Below, one piece after another: positions 24,133-36,400 of a stretch of DNA of 64,000 nt. Position 1 is the stretch's first letter. Each line of letters opens with the position of its first letter. Source of the stretch: Eudorina sp. 2006-703-Eu-15 (Eukaryota; Chlorophyta; Chlorophyceae; Chlamydomonadales; Volvocaceae); assembly GCA_003117195.1 (NCBI GenBank), contig BDSI01000051.1:62001-126000 (forward strand). The letters run 5' to 3'. The position numbers were made by a program, and so were the translations under genes. The notes beneath the pieces are model-generated. The model did no database searches and was not told where the DNA came from. It saw only the letters and a list, made by a program, of their open reading frames with translations.

Positions 24133-27100
24133 ATGAAACGCAGCATCGTTGTCGGCGCCGCAGCGCCGCTGCTGCTCCTGACTGCGCTTTGGTTCTGCGC
24201 GGCCGAGCTGCCCATCGACCCACTGCCGCTATCGGACTGGACCAACGGCACGTCCGTTTTCTGGGGCGGTCCTCAAGTAAGATATACGCGAGCACTGGTG
24301 GAAGCAAATCGCGCAGGGAGACCTGATCGGCGCGAGCCATCCTTTCGATTCGCTGCAGGACGGTCAGGATGATCCTTTCACCGTGAGGCTTCCGCCAGGA
24401 GGTGCGCCAATTACAAAAACTGCTTGCGAAATTTCTCCTTGCTTGTATATTGTGAGCTGTTGAGCGCTGTGGCTTTTGATGGCAAGCAAAGTAGTCTTGT
24501 CATTTTCGCGGCTGATGACGCATGGCCGCCCTGTGTCAATTACTGGACCGCGCAGCTTGCGGCTACGGCGAGATGGACCCGAAGATGTATCCATTCTTCT
24601 ACGTTGCTGGTGTCTCGCCGCGCAATCCCCTCGTGCTGGGCCGGCCTCAGGTGCGAGCAGTCCGCCGGCGGGCTTTTTTTCCCAGTGCTGGCAACACACT
24701 GCGTCAAACCCAGATCGCACGGTGGCCGAAGGGAACATCTCCAAAAGACTTAGAAGGGTTCAGTTCTTCAATAGCTCGCTTGGTGACGGCGCGCGCCCTT
24801 GCGCGCTTCCCACCGTGCTTGGGTTTGAGCCCGGTTTGAGATGCTCCCTACAACCCTAAGCATTGCCGCCCGCCCTTGATCGCGGTGCCATCACAGGCAT
24901 CCTGTGGCACTTGCCTGGAGATCAAGTGCACTTCTCCCGACCCAAGGGTAAGGCTTCTGCTGCTGTAGTTGCCCTTTCGCACAGGGGCGCTCGCCATCTG
25001 GGTCGGCGCTGTTCTTCGCTCCTGTCCGCTGGAAAACCATCCATCATGCGTCCGCCGCTCTCCCCACGTCACCACGCACACGGTTGACTTCTGACACCCT
25101 CGCGCACGTACCGCAGGTGTGTACCACCTACCCCAGCGTCACCGTCGTCATCACGGATGAGTGCCCCGACTGCGCTGCCAACGAGCTCAACCTGCACGCC
25201 TTTGCCTTCCAGCAAATCGCGGACCTGGGGTACGGAAGCACCTCCATCCAGTACCGGCAGGTAGGATCGTTGTTTCAGGTACCAGCGAACCTGTTGTTCC
25301 GCACGTTACACCATCGCGCCTTCGCGGCCAAGATAAATAGCTTGATCACCTACTATTTCTAATGATGTTACAGTGGACCCCGCGGGCAAATACCTTCACG
25401 TGTGTTGAGGTAGCGGGGGTGACGCGGTTGCGCGTTTCCCCTGGCCGCGCCATGGGACAGCCGATGAGGCAATCTCCAGGCGCGAGTCAGTAACCGTTAC
25501 AAGGTGGACCCGTACCCCGACCGGCGCGAGTGCTGTGATCTGGGTCGACTCGCTCCGGGTGCCGAATCCACGCAGGTCGAATGTTCGCCCACCGACAACA
25601 TCACCGTGCACGTGGATGGCTTTCGCGTCGGCCAGGGCGGCTGGCTGCGCATTAGCCTCAAGTCGGTGGCCAGCGACGGCGCGCCAGCGCGCGTGGAGCT
25701 TGCCCGCTCCCTGGTGGGTGCTTTGCTCTTTCCTTGCTGACGCTGCGGACTTCTTCTGAGCGTCATGAGTCCACGTCTGGGTGGTTGCCATTTATGTGTG
25801 CCAGCCAACTATAAATAAAGCCATCCGATGGGAGCGGAGGCGTTTTTCAGGGATCGCCAGCTTGTGGCTTTAAACGGCACGGCACGGCACGGCAGCAATT
25901 ATTCCGCGCGTGTGTCCTTGTTGCAGAACGTTTCTGTGGGCAGCAACTCTACCAATGCCGCAGTGGCCGCGGGCAACGCAACGGCGGCCGGTTCCTTACA
26001 TCGGCCGACGTCGGTGGGCGGGTCTGCTGCTAATGGCGACAGCCCCAGCACCGGACAAGTCTGGAAGTCTATGGACAATACGTATGGTGAGTGGGTCGCG
26101 GCGTCGTATTTCGCCATTAAGAAGCGCACTGGTCAAATGGCTGTGATGTATCAGTACTGTATGCCAGTCGCACGACTTCGTCTGGTTACCCAGCGGAAGT
26201 GCGGTCACCGTGTTCAACAAAACGATTAACGACGTCTTCTGTCATGCGTTTCCCAGGTGCCGAGTGGGAGTTGTCCGCACTCCCAGCACCGCCGTACGAC
26301 CTTCGTGTGACCGACCGCTTCGGCCGCCAGATCATCCTCGCCAGCGCTATCGTTAAGGCGGGCGCGCTCGGAGAGGTGAGGCGCATAGAATCGGTTGAGA
26401 TTCGGGACGCCCTGCGAAACGGAATGGAAGCCGGTGCCATGGCACCGTAAACCGCACACGCTGCGTTGGGATCTGGTATCACTTGATTGGATCTGTACAA
26501 GCAGAAGCCCATGACTTGTGTCTCTGCACGCAGTTCCCCGGCCATGGCCAGTTCTCTGGCCTGGACAACGCGACAATCATTGCGGAGGCGTCGCACAATA
26601 CGTCACAAGCCCAGGTGCGCTGTTCGAATGTCGCGTATCATGGCACTCACCTACCTACGGCCTATCCTTGGGTCACGTGCTCTAGGCCGCACAGTTCGCC
26701 ACTTGAGATGTTTGGCGCGTCGTGAGGCGGGTCTGCCGTTGCAAATACCTGTTGGTCACTTTTGGGTGCGCACGTTTCTTCCTGGGCAACACCCAACCTT
26801 TCGTTGCCGTTTGGCACGCATCCGTCACCACTGCAATCGTTATAATCGCGCTGACAACCGCGTAACCTCGTTCTTCCGGATTCAGGGTTTGGCGAATAGC
26901 GTCAGGACATCTTTAGTGCCAAACCCCGTGACGGCGCCTGCGCCTCGTCCGGCGAACGCGGGCTCAGCGGATTCATCTGTGGAAAAGGCGCCGGCACTCA
27001 CGACCAAGGTCTTTGGTCGCCGCCTCATGCAGCAGCCGCAGCAGCCGCAGCAGCAGCAGCAGATCGTGCAAGCCCGTCCGGTCAAACGTCAGATGCGGCA

Positions 27101-27137
27101 GGGGACTCGTGGGCAGGTTCGCGGCCCCATGCCTTGA
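24133..27137 (+). CDS. Secreted expansin-like protein
   Basis: Expansins loosen cell walls without hydrolysis (known family role). Exons: 24133-24276, 24359-24401, 24556-24650, 24897-24947, 25117-25260, 25504-25713, 25861-26086, 26257-26375, 26534-26614 and 26886-27137. All phases match, giving about 455 residues. The ATG opens a classical signal peptide (MKRSIVV, then a Leu-rich core ending about residue 24). The barwin-like six-stranded domain shows GACGYGEMD, ASCGTCLEIKC and SVTVVITDECPDC, followed by NITVHVDGFRVGQGGWLRIS. The carbohydrate-binding-like C domain contains GAEWELSALP and PYDLRVTDRFGRQI. Several N-glycosylation sequons lie in the linker (25861-26086). A Ser/Pro/Gln-rich tail ends the protein. 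Where plant expansins have His-Phe-Asp, this reads LNLHAF. A TGTAA at 27895 is a possible poly(A) signal. Confidence 0.9.
25361..25390 (-). repeat. Retroelement-like 3' tail, short copy
   Basis: This is a 30-base match to the start of the repeat seen at 11034 and 51831. On the minus strand it reads CCCGCGGGGTCCACTGTAAC followed by ATCATT. It lies in an intron of the expansin-like gene. Confidence 0.45.
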
Positions 27138-28278
27138 CAGGCAGGGTGTGGGCTGCATACGGTACGGCTTCTGCGCATTGAAGATGTTGCACGACTCTCA
27201 ACACTGGTCTGTGCGCTTGCTATGGATGATGATGTTGGGGGTGTACCCAAGAGCTCGCTAGTTACGCCATGGCGTAGCATGGGAAATGAAGTGGAATGAG
27301 GCAGGTTTGGCGCATGCCACAGCAAAGGTGGTCCGCAGTGCGTGGTCGAAGGAAGGTGGAATAGGTACTTGTTGTATGAATACGCAGGAGGATGCTCTCA
27401 GGAAATGTTACCGAGGAAATTGGCATTGAGAACCAAGACATCGTGCGATGTGCGTACTGTCGCGCTGCGTGCAAGGGGGGGGGAAAGGGTAAATACTGGG
27501 CTGGTCCATAGAATGGCTTGCCTGGGCCTTCCAGACCGGTACTTAAGGTAAACTCATCAGCCCCCTTGGCAATCCGTGATTGGGACCCTTTGGGACCCAT
27601 CATCGGGGAAGTAGTTTTTCATGTAGGTAACTCGCCCTAAGCGCACTTCATCCCTGTGGGCATCGGCTGGTGCGCATGAACGGAGAAGTTCTGCGGGCCC
27701 TGGGCTGGGCTCTGGTGCGGCTGCGGCGCCTCCGGCGTCTTGAGCAGGCGCAAGGAGTGAATCGCAGGGTCCATTATAACATGACAACTTGATGATGGTG
27801 CAGAACGGAAATCATGCCGGAGTAACCGCCATGACCTCGCGCACGCCTCCGTGCTCTGCTACCAATTGGTTGTCACTGCCCGTGACATGTCGACTGTAAT
27901 TGCTTGCGCGGTACGGCATCAGTCATCCCATCAAATTCGCTCACTATACTATAACAGGCGCGACCGATAGTTGTCGCACCAGCAACCTTGCCTTTGCTGC
28001 AGTGTACATCACCTTACAGTGCATAAACGCCAATGGCATCCAGCCTTCACGTTAACATACATCATCTCATGGAAAATTTATTATTCAGCACTGAGCAATA
28101 GATTAAGATAACAACCGGGATAACATTGCCGCGGATCGCTTGTCCTGCTGATGATGCCGTACCTTCAGTTAGCGTCACGGAAAACGCCAATATGGTCTCC
28201 AAGTGGATCACATCTATTGAGACTCTATATGCATTCCGCTGCATTAAATTGTTGCTCCGCGATCCTGACAATCTAACT
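27138..28278. other. Intergenic region between expansin-like and EndoU genes
   Basis: About 1.1 kb holding the 3' UTR of the expansin-like gene and the promoter/5' leader of the EndoU gene. The frame of EndoU exon 1 is open upstream to an ATG at 28192, so translation could start there instead of at 28279. A sequence at 28010-28028 (caccttacagtgcataaac) matches 11108-11126 except at two or three positions and may be another repeat remnant. I see no separate gene. Confidence 0.45.
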
Positions 28279-31200
28279 ATGGTCGAGCCCACGGCCGAGG
28301 AGCTGCAGAGCCTGATCCCAGCGGCGCGTAAACTATGGGAGCTGGACGACAATAGACTTACCCCTGGCATCGACTACGCTATTAACGTGCAGGTGAATAA
28401 GTCCTCCCACAGAACGACCGAAACACAAGCGGTTACCTTCGTATCATTGCGCGCTTCCTATTGTATCATCCTAGATATACCAAGTGTGATATGGCTTCTG
28501 AAAATAAGCTGACACTTGCTCTGAACTTATTGTGTGTGTGCCATGGATAGCAAGGTAAACGGCACTATGAACGACACGATGCGGCCTCCGAGAAGCTGTT
28601 CAAGGGTCTTAAGCGGGAGACTTGGACAAAGCCAACTTTCGTCATGTGAGCATAGCGTGTTAGCATCCTACGGGAATTGCCGCAAGTAACTGTCCTTAAC
28701 GCGTGACTAGGCTGTGCCATGCGTGCCCTTTAATTAATTATACCGACATAGCATGTGTTTCGATGCAACTTGGCCAAACTGCCGTGCCCGACAGCTGACC
28801 AGCCAGGACCAGCCACGGTCGACGGTCGTGATCGGGGTACACCGGGACACCGCCCTGCACGTGTATGCCTCTTCGCGCCTACAAAACCCCCGGATGCTAT
28901 CATGCACGCGTCTGTAGTTTCTACAATCTGCTGGATAATTACGAGCGCGGAACCGGGACGGCGGAGACCGAGACGGCTCAAGAGCGCAAGGAGATCAACG
29001 ACTTCTTGTCGGCGTGCATGGACACCAAGTGAGGCGGGGCCACTGTGTGGGCGCCATGCTTAGGAAGTTCCATTCCTGCGAACAAGGATTCCTTGCGAGC
29101 CGATGGGTTGCAACGTCCTGGGCGCAACGGACATAGGCACGGTGGTTCAGAGTGACCGTAAACCCCGAGTATGGACTGGGGGGGGCAGCGTGCGTTGTCT
29201 GTTCTCATCCATCATAACGTGCATCACAATCGTAAGTTCCATTGAGTGATTCCTCGAGTACTGGGATAGCATTCGGGGGCGTGATGGAGCTCGGGGACGT
29301 CGGGTTTGGTCACCACATTCCATTCTGTCCGCAACTGACATGTACATGCGCGCATGATGGTGCGGCCCTTACCGCACACATGTTGGTGGACAACGCACAC
29401 TGTCGCCCGGCGCCATCGTACTTTTGTTTATTGCCATGTCCCGATGGTACGACGTGACGTACAGGGTGATGCAGTACTGCCACAAGTACTGCGTTGCTCG
29501 AGGCGTGGCGCCCGCGAGCGTGGCCGACTTCAAAAAGGCGCTGTACCAGGCACGTCGTGGAGAGGGTCCCCATCGGGAGCGAGAGCGCACGGACTTTGGG
29601 GGACGAATGCCGCAGTGCAGTGCCGCCCGGACAGCGAGGCATGCCTTCCTAGACAGCAAGTGGAAGAACAACCGGAGATCGTGACCGCATCGGGATCCTC
29701 CGCGAACTTCCAAATGCTGCGAATAATGCCAGCGTGCAAGCAAGCTGCCGGCGTGCAGCGACGAAGAGCTGCGGCGTGGGCTGGGCTCGGGTGGAATCTG
29801 GAATGGGCAGAATTGAAGCCGTGCCCTGGCGGCGCAGGAGTGGTTCTCGCACCTTTAGGCGTCGAGCCATGCGGCGATGCGGGCCATCCGCGCAGTCGCC
29901 ACCAACATGTGCAGCGATAGAGCCCGTCCGACGGATGGGTATAGAAAATTGGTAGACGTATTCAAACTGCGCATTACGGATGGGATGTTTGTGCCCGACT
30001 TGTGCGCGCCTTGTACGCACGCACGCACGCAGATGTGGTTCAGCTTCTACCGCCGCGACGGCCAGAACGACTCTTGCGGCTTCGAGCACGTGTTCGTGGG
30101 GGAGAGCAAGGGGGACAGCATCACCGGCTTCCACAACTGGATCCAGGTAAGAGCCACGGGTGGTGCGGAGCACTTGGTTGTTGTGAGGCAACGACCAATC
30201 GTGCACACGTCCGTCCGTCCGTCCGTCCGTCCGTCCGTCGGTCTCTCTCGAACCGCGATAGGCGCCCCAACCCTCTGGGCTAGCTTCTTACGGTGTTATG
30301 CTGTTATCACGCCTAACGGCGTTAGCGCCGAAACCGCGGCATCCTGAACTCGCTTCTGCGTGGCCCTCCAGTTCTACATCGAGGAGGGCCGTGGCAATGT
30401 GGACTACCTGGGGTACATCCGGCCCAAGTACGGCAGGGACGGCACAGACGACGACGACCGGCTCATCTCGGTGGCGTTCAGCTGGAAGGGCGAGGAGAAG
30501 AACGTGTCCACCTTCTTCGTGGGTGCGTGGCGGAGGGCAGGGGAGATGTCGGGGCGGCGGCGCGTACCCAAACAGGCTTGTCGCAGCAGGACTGCCGTAG
30601 TTCCTGCCAACATGACGCACGCCCTCCCTGGGTTCAGATGAGTCTTGCTGCTTGCTGACCTCCGGTACCTGCGACACCGCCCGAGTCCCTCGTCGTACGC
30701 TCCTGCGTGGGGTTTTTGCCTTGGTTGGTCAGGCACCTCGCCCGAGTTTGAGCTGGCGCTGTACACCATGTGCTTCCTGTGCAACCCCGACGAGCCCAAG
30801 ACCTTCCTGGAGATCGGGCCGTACGACCTCAACGTCGTGTGCTACCGCATCAACTCCAAGTACGGCGACAAGGTGAGCAGGGCGATGAGGTGGGCCTGCC
30901 AGGCTGATGAGGTGGGGATGTGATGAGGGATGAGGGCCCCAGGGCCTCGAGGTGGCTCGCGTCGTGACGTCGCATCCAACAATTCATATACAGTAAGGAT
31001 ACGGCGAGTTATACGCATGTGGGCCCCCTGGTATCGAATACTGTACACTGGAAAGACGCTTGATGTACGGCATCGCCAACCTGGCTCACTATGGCGGACG
31101 CTGCGCATATTTTCTTCCATGTCAAGCAGGACATATACAAACAGACAGCATACCATAAAACGATTTCTGGAAATTTGCAACGCTGGTGCACAGCTGTTTG

Positions 31201-31559
31201 GGCACATATGCGCCACTGAACAAACGGCGGAGGTCGCAACAGGCCCTAGTGTTGCTGCGGCCGATTTTGTATGTCCCTTCCGTGACTCAATATACCATGC
31301 GGCAGCGCTGTGCGGTCGAGGATCCGCGGCCTCCCGCAGCAGACATTCGGGCTTTCGCGGCGGGTGCGAAGAAGCGGGTTGACTTGTGACTTCCCGGCAG
31401 TTACTTTGTGCATACTTATGCGCTTTCACCCCCGCAACCTATGCCCCTATCCTGGTGTTGATGGTCTTCCATCCGTTCGCACGACTGCAGGTTGCAACCG
31501 CCTACCCCGACCTCATCGGGGAGGACCCCACCAACGAGTTTAAGAACCTCACCGTCTAG
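28279..31559 (+). CDS. EndoU-family (XendoU) endoribonuclease
   Basis: EndoU enzymes cut RNA at uridines in a metal-dependent manner, leaving 2',3'-cyclic phosphates (known for the family). Exons: 28279-28392, 28551-28645, 28918-29028, 29465-29549, 30033-30146, 30372-30522, 30733-30872 and 31491-31559. All phases agree; the product has 292 residues, a normal single-domain length. Diagnostic segments in order are [87 protein letters not shown] and [12 protein letters not shown]. The two catalytic histidines fall in FEHVF and FHNW. The catalytic lysine is likely the one in EEKNVSTFF, just before the SPEFE motif. No signal peptide is seen, suggesting an intracellular enzyme. The intron after 29549 has a GC donor. 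The start could instead be the in-frame ATG at 28192. Confidence 0.93.
30208..30240. repeat. (CGTC)n microsatellite
   Basis: About eight tandem CGTC units lie in the intron between EndoU exons 5 and 6. No function is indicated. Confidence 0.9.
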
Positions 31560-33463
31560 GCTCGGGGCCGGAGACCGGCGTGGTTTCGCCGGGGAAATGG
31601 TTGTGGAGACAGGAAACAGAGCAACACGCCGCTCCGACGGCGCATCGTGCTCGGTTGCCCGGGCAGCATTCGGACGATTGCGCACTCTTACAACACTCGC
31701 TGGGCATGCTAATGGCAGGAGTGTCTTTGTGACCACCGAGCCCGCACATGTGGAGACGTGTATATGTGTGCTACAGATCTGGGGGTTGGGTTATGCGAGC
31801 TTCCCTTCACCTGCCTAGCGTTGGGGCGCCCAGACGAGAGGTCCCGGGTGATTAGCACCTGGCGCGTGATCAGCACGTACGTGCATTTGGGTCCTCTGTC
31901 GGGATTCGGCACCTATGGGCATGGCGATGGTACGGCAGCCAACTGGGACAGAACACGGTAGCTGGGGATGAGCATCAGATCCAGCGCTGAACCGCGTGGA
32001 GGTGGCCGTTGGCGCGCAGGGTTTGTGCCAGCTTTATTATTAGCACTCACTAGATGAGTACTCATCGTGATTCGGCTGCACGCGACAGGGGTGTGAGCAC
32101 CTGCTCGTGTTGACATTATTTTACGCACCTTTCGTGCGATGTGGTATGCGCGTGAGCAGTGTGTAATATTTGGCTGCGTGGAGTGGCCGCAGGTGTTGGT
32201 GGTGGCACATCGTGTCCGGGTAGGGACAAGTGTAACACGGCGCGGCCAAAGGGTCCAGCACTGGTGAGCCAAGGTGGTGCTCGGCCAAGTGGGCCGGCCG
32301 GCTCTGCACGGCTTTCAGGGTTGTACAGTTCACAGCACACTGTAACCATTGCCATGCTGGTGAAATTACATTGAAGTCGAATGCCGAGGGGTACTAACCA
32401 CGTAAGGAGTAATCCGCAACCCGCAATACGCAAACCTTGCCGCGCGTCGCAATGATTTGGGGGTTGAGGCAGATCGTGTATCCCTAACCGCCCTAGCTGA
32501 CCAAGCCAAGCTGCCCCACCATTCGCCACCATTCAATGGCCCCTTCGGATCGTATTCCGTCACAGGGCCAACACTGTCCGCCTCACCGCCACCGCCAGGA
32601 CGGATCTGTGTCCGCTGGACACGAGCGCCAGCCGCGGACCCGGAGGTTCGATGAGTTTCCGGAGCTTCCCTGAGCGTCCGCGTCGGAATGCATCTCTGGA
32701 CTGCACTTGGCTCTAAGCTTCAGACCTCCCGCATTCTGGTCCCTGACGACAGGCAGTTAAGTGTACAGCACGAAGGCGTAAAAAGGCAACGTGCCAACAT
32801 ACAGCTACGTACAGCTTGCAAACAGCAGCTCTGCACTTCAAACTTAAACGGAGTGTCGTATCTGACATTAGACAACGCTTCAAATTACTGTCATGCAGAG
32901 CGGTATCGGTCATGTCTAGGTGTCGTCGTACCTCGATGAGAATGGACGAGCAAAAGGCAACATCGCAGTTAGTGGCGTTCGCCACGCGCATTTTAAACTG
33001 AGCATTGTATGTATACTATATTAAAGGTATGTTTAAATGTATATAAACGATATCTTGAAATAATTTACCGCCTTGCACACGCACCCTCACGTCTGACCGA
33101 GCAGCTTCCCTGCTTCCCAAAGGGTCATCATTACGACAATTACGCTTGCTTCCATTTCCAACTTGCAATGCGAGACGACAATGCATCAACTTTCACTTTG
33201 TGCTTGGGATCCAGTACATATAAGTACTCAACGTGTCGACCCACTCTGCCAGGGTGGATCGGACGCGCGCCGTACTTCGGCACCACCGACGTCTAAATAT
33301 ACCTTAGGATTGCATCAAGTTGTGAAAGTAAATCATTGCCTATTCATTGCCAAGCTGGATCATCGGTTTTATCATAGCTACAGTCACAGAATAATATTTC
33401 CGAGACAAGCGAAAGGGCTTGCCCGTTTACATTAATCAGTGGACAAGTTCCTGAGCGCTGACA
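31560..33463. other. Intergenic region between EndoU and MDR genes
   Basis: About 1.9 kb. The part nearest the EndoU stop should be its 3' UTR; a TGTAA occurs at 32231. The segment 32700-33460 is clearly AT-richer, with no coding frame I trust. I see no RNA gene or element. Confidence 0.5.
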
Positions 33464-36400
33464 ATGAAGGCCATTGTCCTAACCGGCTTCGGGGATGCCA
33501 AGAAGGTCCTTGAGTACCGAACAGACCACCCTAAGCCCGTGCGCAAGCCCGGCGAGGTGTTGATTGAAGTAAAGGCCTCCAGTGTCAACCCTGCTGAATG
33601 CCACGTTCGAAAGGTATTGTATGGAGACTTCTCTATGTGCAACTGACCGACCGAGGACGCTGTGGACCGTTGCCTTACGCTCACCTTGCCGATGCTTCCC
33701 TCGCTAAACCACAGGCCAAGTTTCCCACCGCTATGATCACCATTCCTCAGGTGCGCGTCCTTTCCCGTGAAAAATTTTAGTCAGACACATGCCCTTTTGC
33801 ATGGCATCGTACGTGTTGCGGTCTCGTGGTCCCCCTCCTGGAGTTGCCTTGTACCGTATGCATAACGCAAGCACCCGTGCACGGCGTGCACGTTACATGC
33901 CTGCATGGGCGCATGCAACGGTTGCCTATCTCTCAACGCTCCCGTAAATACTGACAGCTGCAATCCGCGTCCTTTTCGTGCACTGTCCAAAACGATTTCT
34001 TGCCCTACCGGACTTCACTGATTGGCTGAGGCCTTGGTGTTTGCTTCGGCCGCAACGGCCGACCCCCAGCAGTCACCTCTTCGTCCTCCCTGTCCCGGGT
34101 TGTGTGGCGCGGGCTGTGGGTCGTGCCTGCAGATCTTGGGCGCTGACGTGGCGGGTGTGGTGCTGGAGGCCGACCCAAGCAGCAAGGTGCGGTGGTGCGG
34201 CTGCGGTGTGATTGATGCGGTGCGGTTTGGCGGGGGGAAGCGGTCGATGTAACCTTGCAGTAGCTTTTGCACCAATGATATCTTGCGGGGCGGGGCGGGG
34301 CGGAGTGGGGCGGGGCGGGGCGAAGACCACCAGCAGAATGGCCGTGCGAAAGAGCGCGCGTCCGTGTCCCCATCCGCACCCCTCCGCCCGCCCGACCCTG
34401 TAATGCCCCCCACCCCCCGCCGGCAGTTCAAGCCAGGCGACCGAGTGGTTTCCTACACCGGCCAAGTGGTCTCGGACCCCTGGGGTGAGTGCTGCTGGTG
34501 CACGCGGCTCGTCGTGTTGGGCCCCAAGCTTTTCGGCGTTTCCTTGCCCCACCCCGCACACTGCCTGATCCTATCCCAATGCGGTCCATGGATGCGATCT
34601 GATCTCAACAGATCTCCTGATCTTGGCATCACAAGCGGAACTGCGTACCATTGAGAACATGTGCAGCAAGCCCCCGCTTCTGCGTTTTTTTGCGACATTG
34701 CCGTGCCTTGCCACGACATGGTCATGCCCTTCTGCAGCCGTGTGCAGATGGTAGGGTTTGCGCGCCGGTTCTCGCTTGCCTGCTGGGTTTCCCTGGTGTG
34801 CGCACCCGTGTCCGACCCTGCTTGTCCCCATTCCGGTGTCCCACCCTGCCTGTCTACCCGGGGTGGCCGGCCGGCCCTGGCCCTCACGAACCCGCAGGCA
34901 CCTACGCGGAGTTTGTGTCCGCACGTCAGGAACGGGTGACTCTCATCCCTGAGGGGGTCACCTTTGAGCAGGCGGCCGCGCTGCCCATTGCGGGCATGAC
35001 GGCGTGGCAGGCGCTGGCCCCGCACATGCCGCTGGCCGGCAAGCGGGTGCTGGTGCTCGGAGGCGCGGGGGGCATCGGGCACTACGCCATTCAGGTTGGA
35101 TTGGGGTGCGTGCGTGGTACTGGAAGTGAGCAAGGTTTGGGGCGAATCACGCCATATGGGGCGGAGATGCAGACGGGGCGATGGGGGCAACACGATCGGG
35201 CCCCCCGGCGAGAGGGCTCGAGGCCATGGGTTTTATTCGAGGCCATGGGTTTTATTTCCTTGCCGTACACGCCCTTGTCGAGTGTATGGGCAGCAGCAGC
35301 ACCCGGATCCCTGGACCTTGACGGCTGCAGCATGCCGTACACAGCAACCCACAAATACCATCCGGGTTGATGCAGCAGGCCCTGCCGCCCTTCGCCGCCC
35401 CCAAATTGCCCCTCTCCCTCCCGGGTGGTCTCCCCCCCACCGAAACCCCCTCCCTCCCTTTTTGATTGTGCTTGATTATGCTTTACCAGTAACCAATTTC
35501 CCACACCCTGCCTCCTCCCTATCCGAGCAGATTGCCAAGAGCCAGGGTGCGTATGTGGCCGCCACCTGCAGCACCCGGAACCTGGAGTTCGTGACCCGGA
35601 CCCTGGGGGCGGACCAGGCGATCGACTACACCCAGGTTGGTGCGCCGGTGCGGCGACCCGGGAGGGGCAGGCGGGCACAGACCGGGCGGCAGAAGCCGCG
35701 GCGCGCTCCACGAAAGACGGAGGGTGAATAACCCTGATGGCAGGGGTATCCAGGGGTATCTTGGGCCGTGGCAGGGAGGGACATGCGGGTTCGGGTTGGC
35801 CGCCGGTGGAAGGGCTCCCATCGGGCTGAGAGCTCGACCCACCCACCGGCATTATACTCCCACTGCCGCCTTCCCACCTTGAGCTGCGCGTGCGTGTTCT
35901 GTCCGGGGGTGTGCTGATGTGAGGAAATGGGGGGCCGAGGGTTCCCAATGACGTCGAGAAGCAGCAGGCGGCTGCGTTGGGACGGATGGTCTCCCCAATG
36001 CACGCAAGGCACGCGATAGGCGAGGAGTGCAGGAGTTGGACGCCGTGCGTGGCCGGGCTCAGTGCCGCCGACGTCCCGGGGCCCTGACGGCCTCCGCGCT
36101 GCTGCCGCTTCCGGGCCCATGGGTCACGCCGACGTCGCTGCCACGCTGCGGGATCGGCGCAGGGGAAGGTGACGGAAGCTGCCGGGGAGCCGTACGACAT
36201 CGTTCTCGACTTGGTGGGAGAGGAGCCGAGCAGCTGGGGGCTGGTGAAGAGGAGCGGTCACATGGTGGCGGTTTCCTTCGACAAGACCATGCAGGGGTGA
36301 GCCGTGCGAGGGTGGGCCGCCTGAGCAACCTGCGAGGATGCTCAGGGCGGTGTTGAGGTGGACGCAGACGCCGCGACGTGCGCCTTTCCCCGGGGGCGGG

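Noticed and set aside
32700..33450. Several short plus-strand frames in an AT-rich stretch
   Set aside because: They have no codon bias, no splice structure and no recognisable protein sequence.
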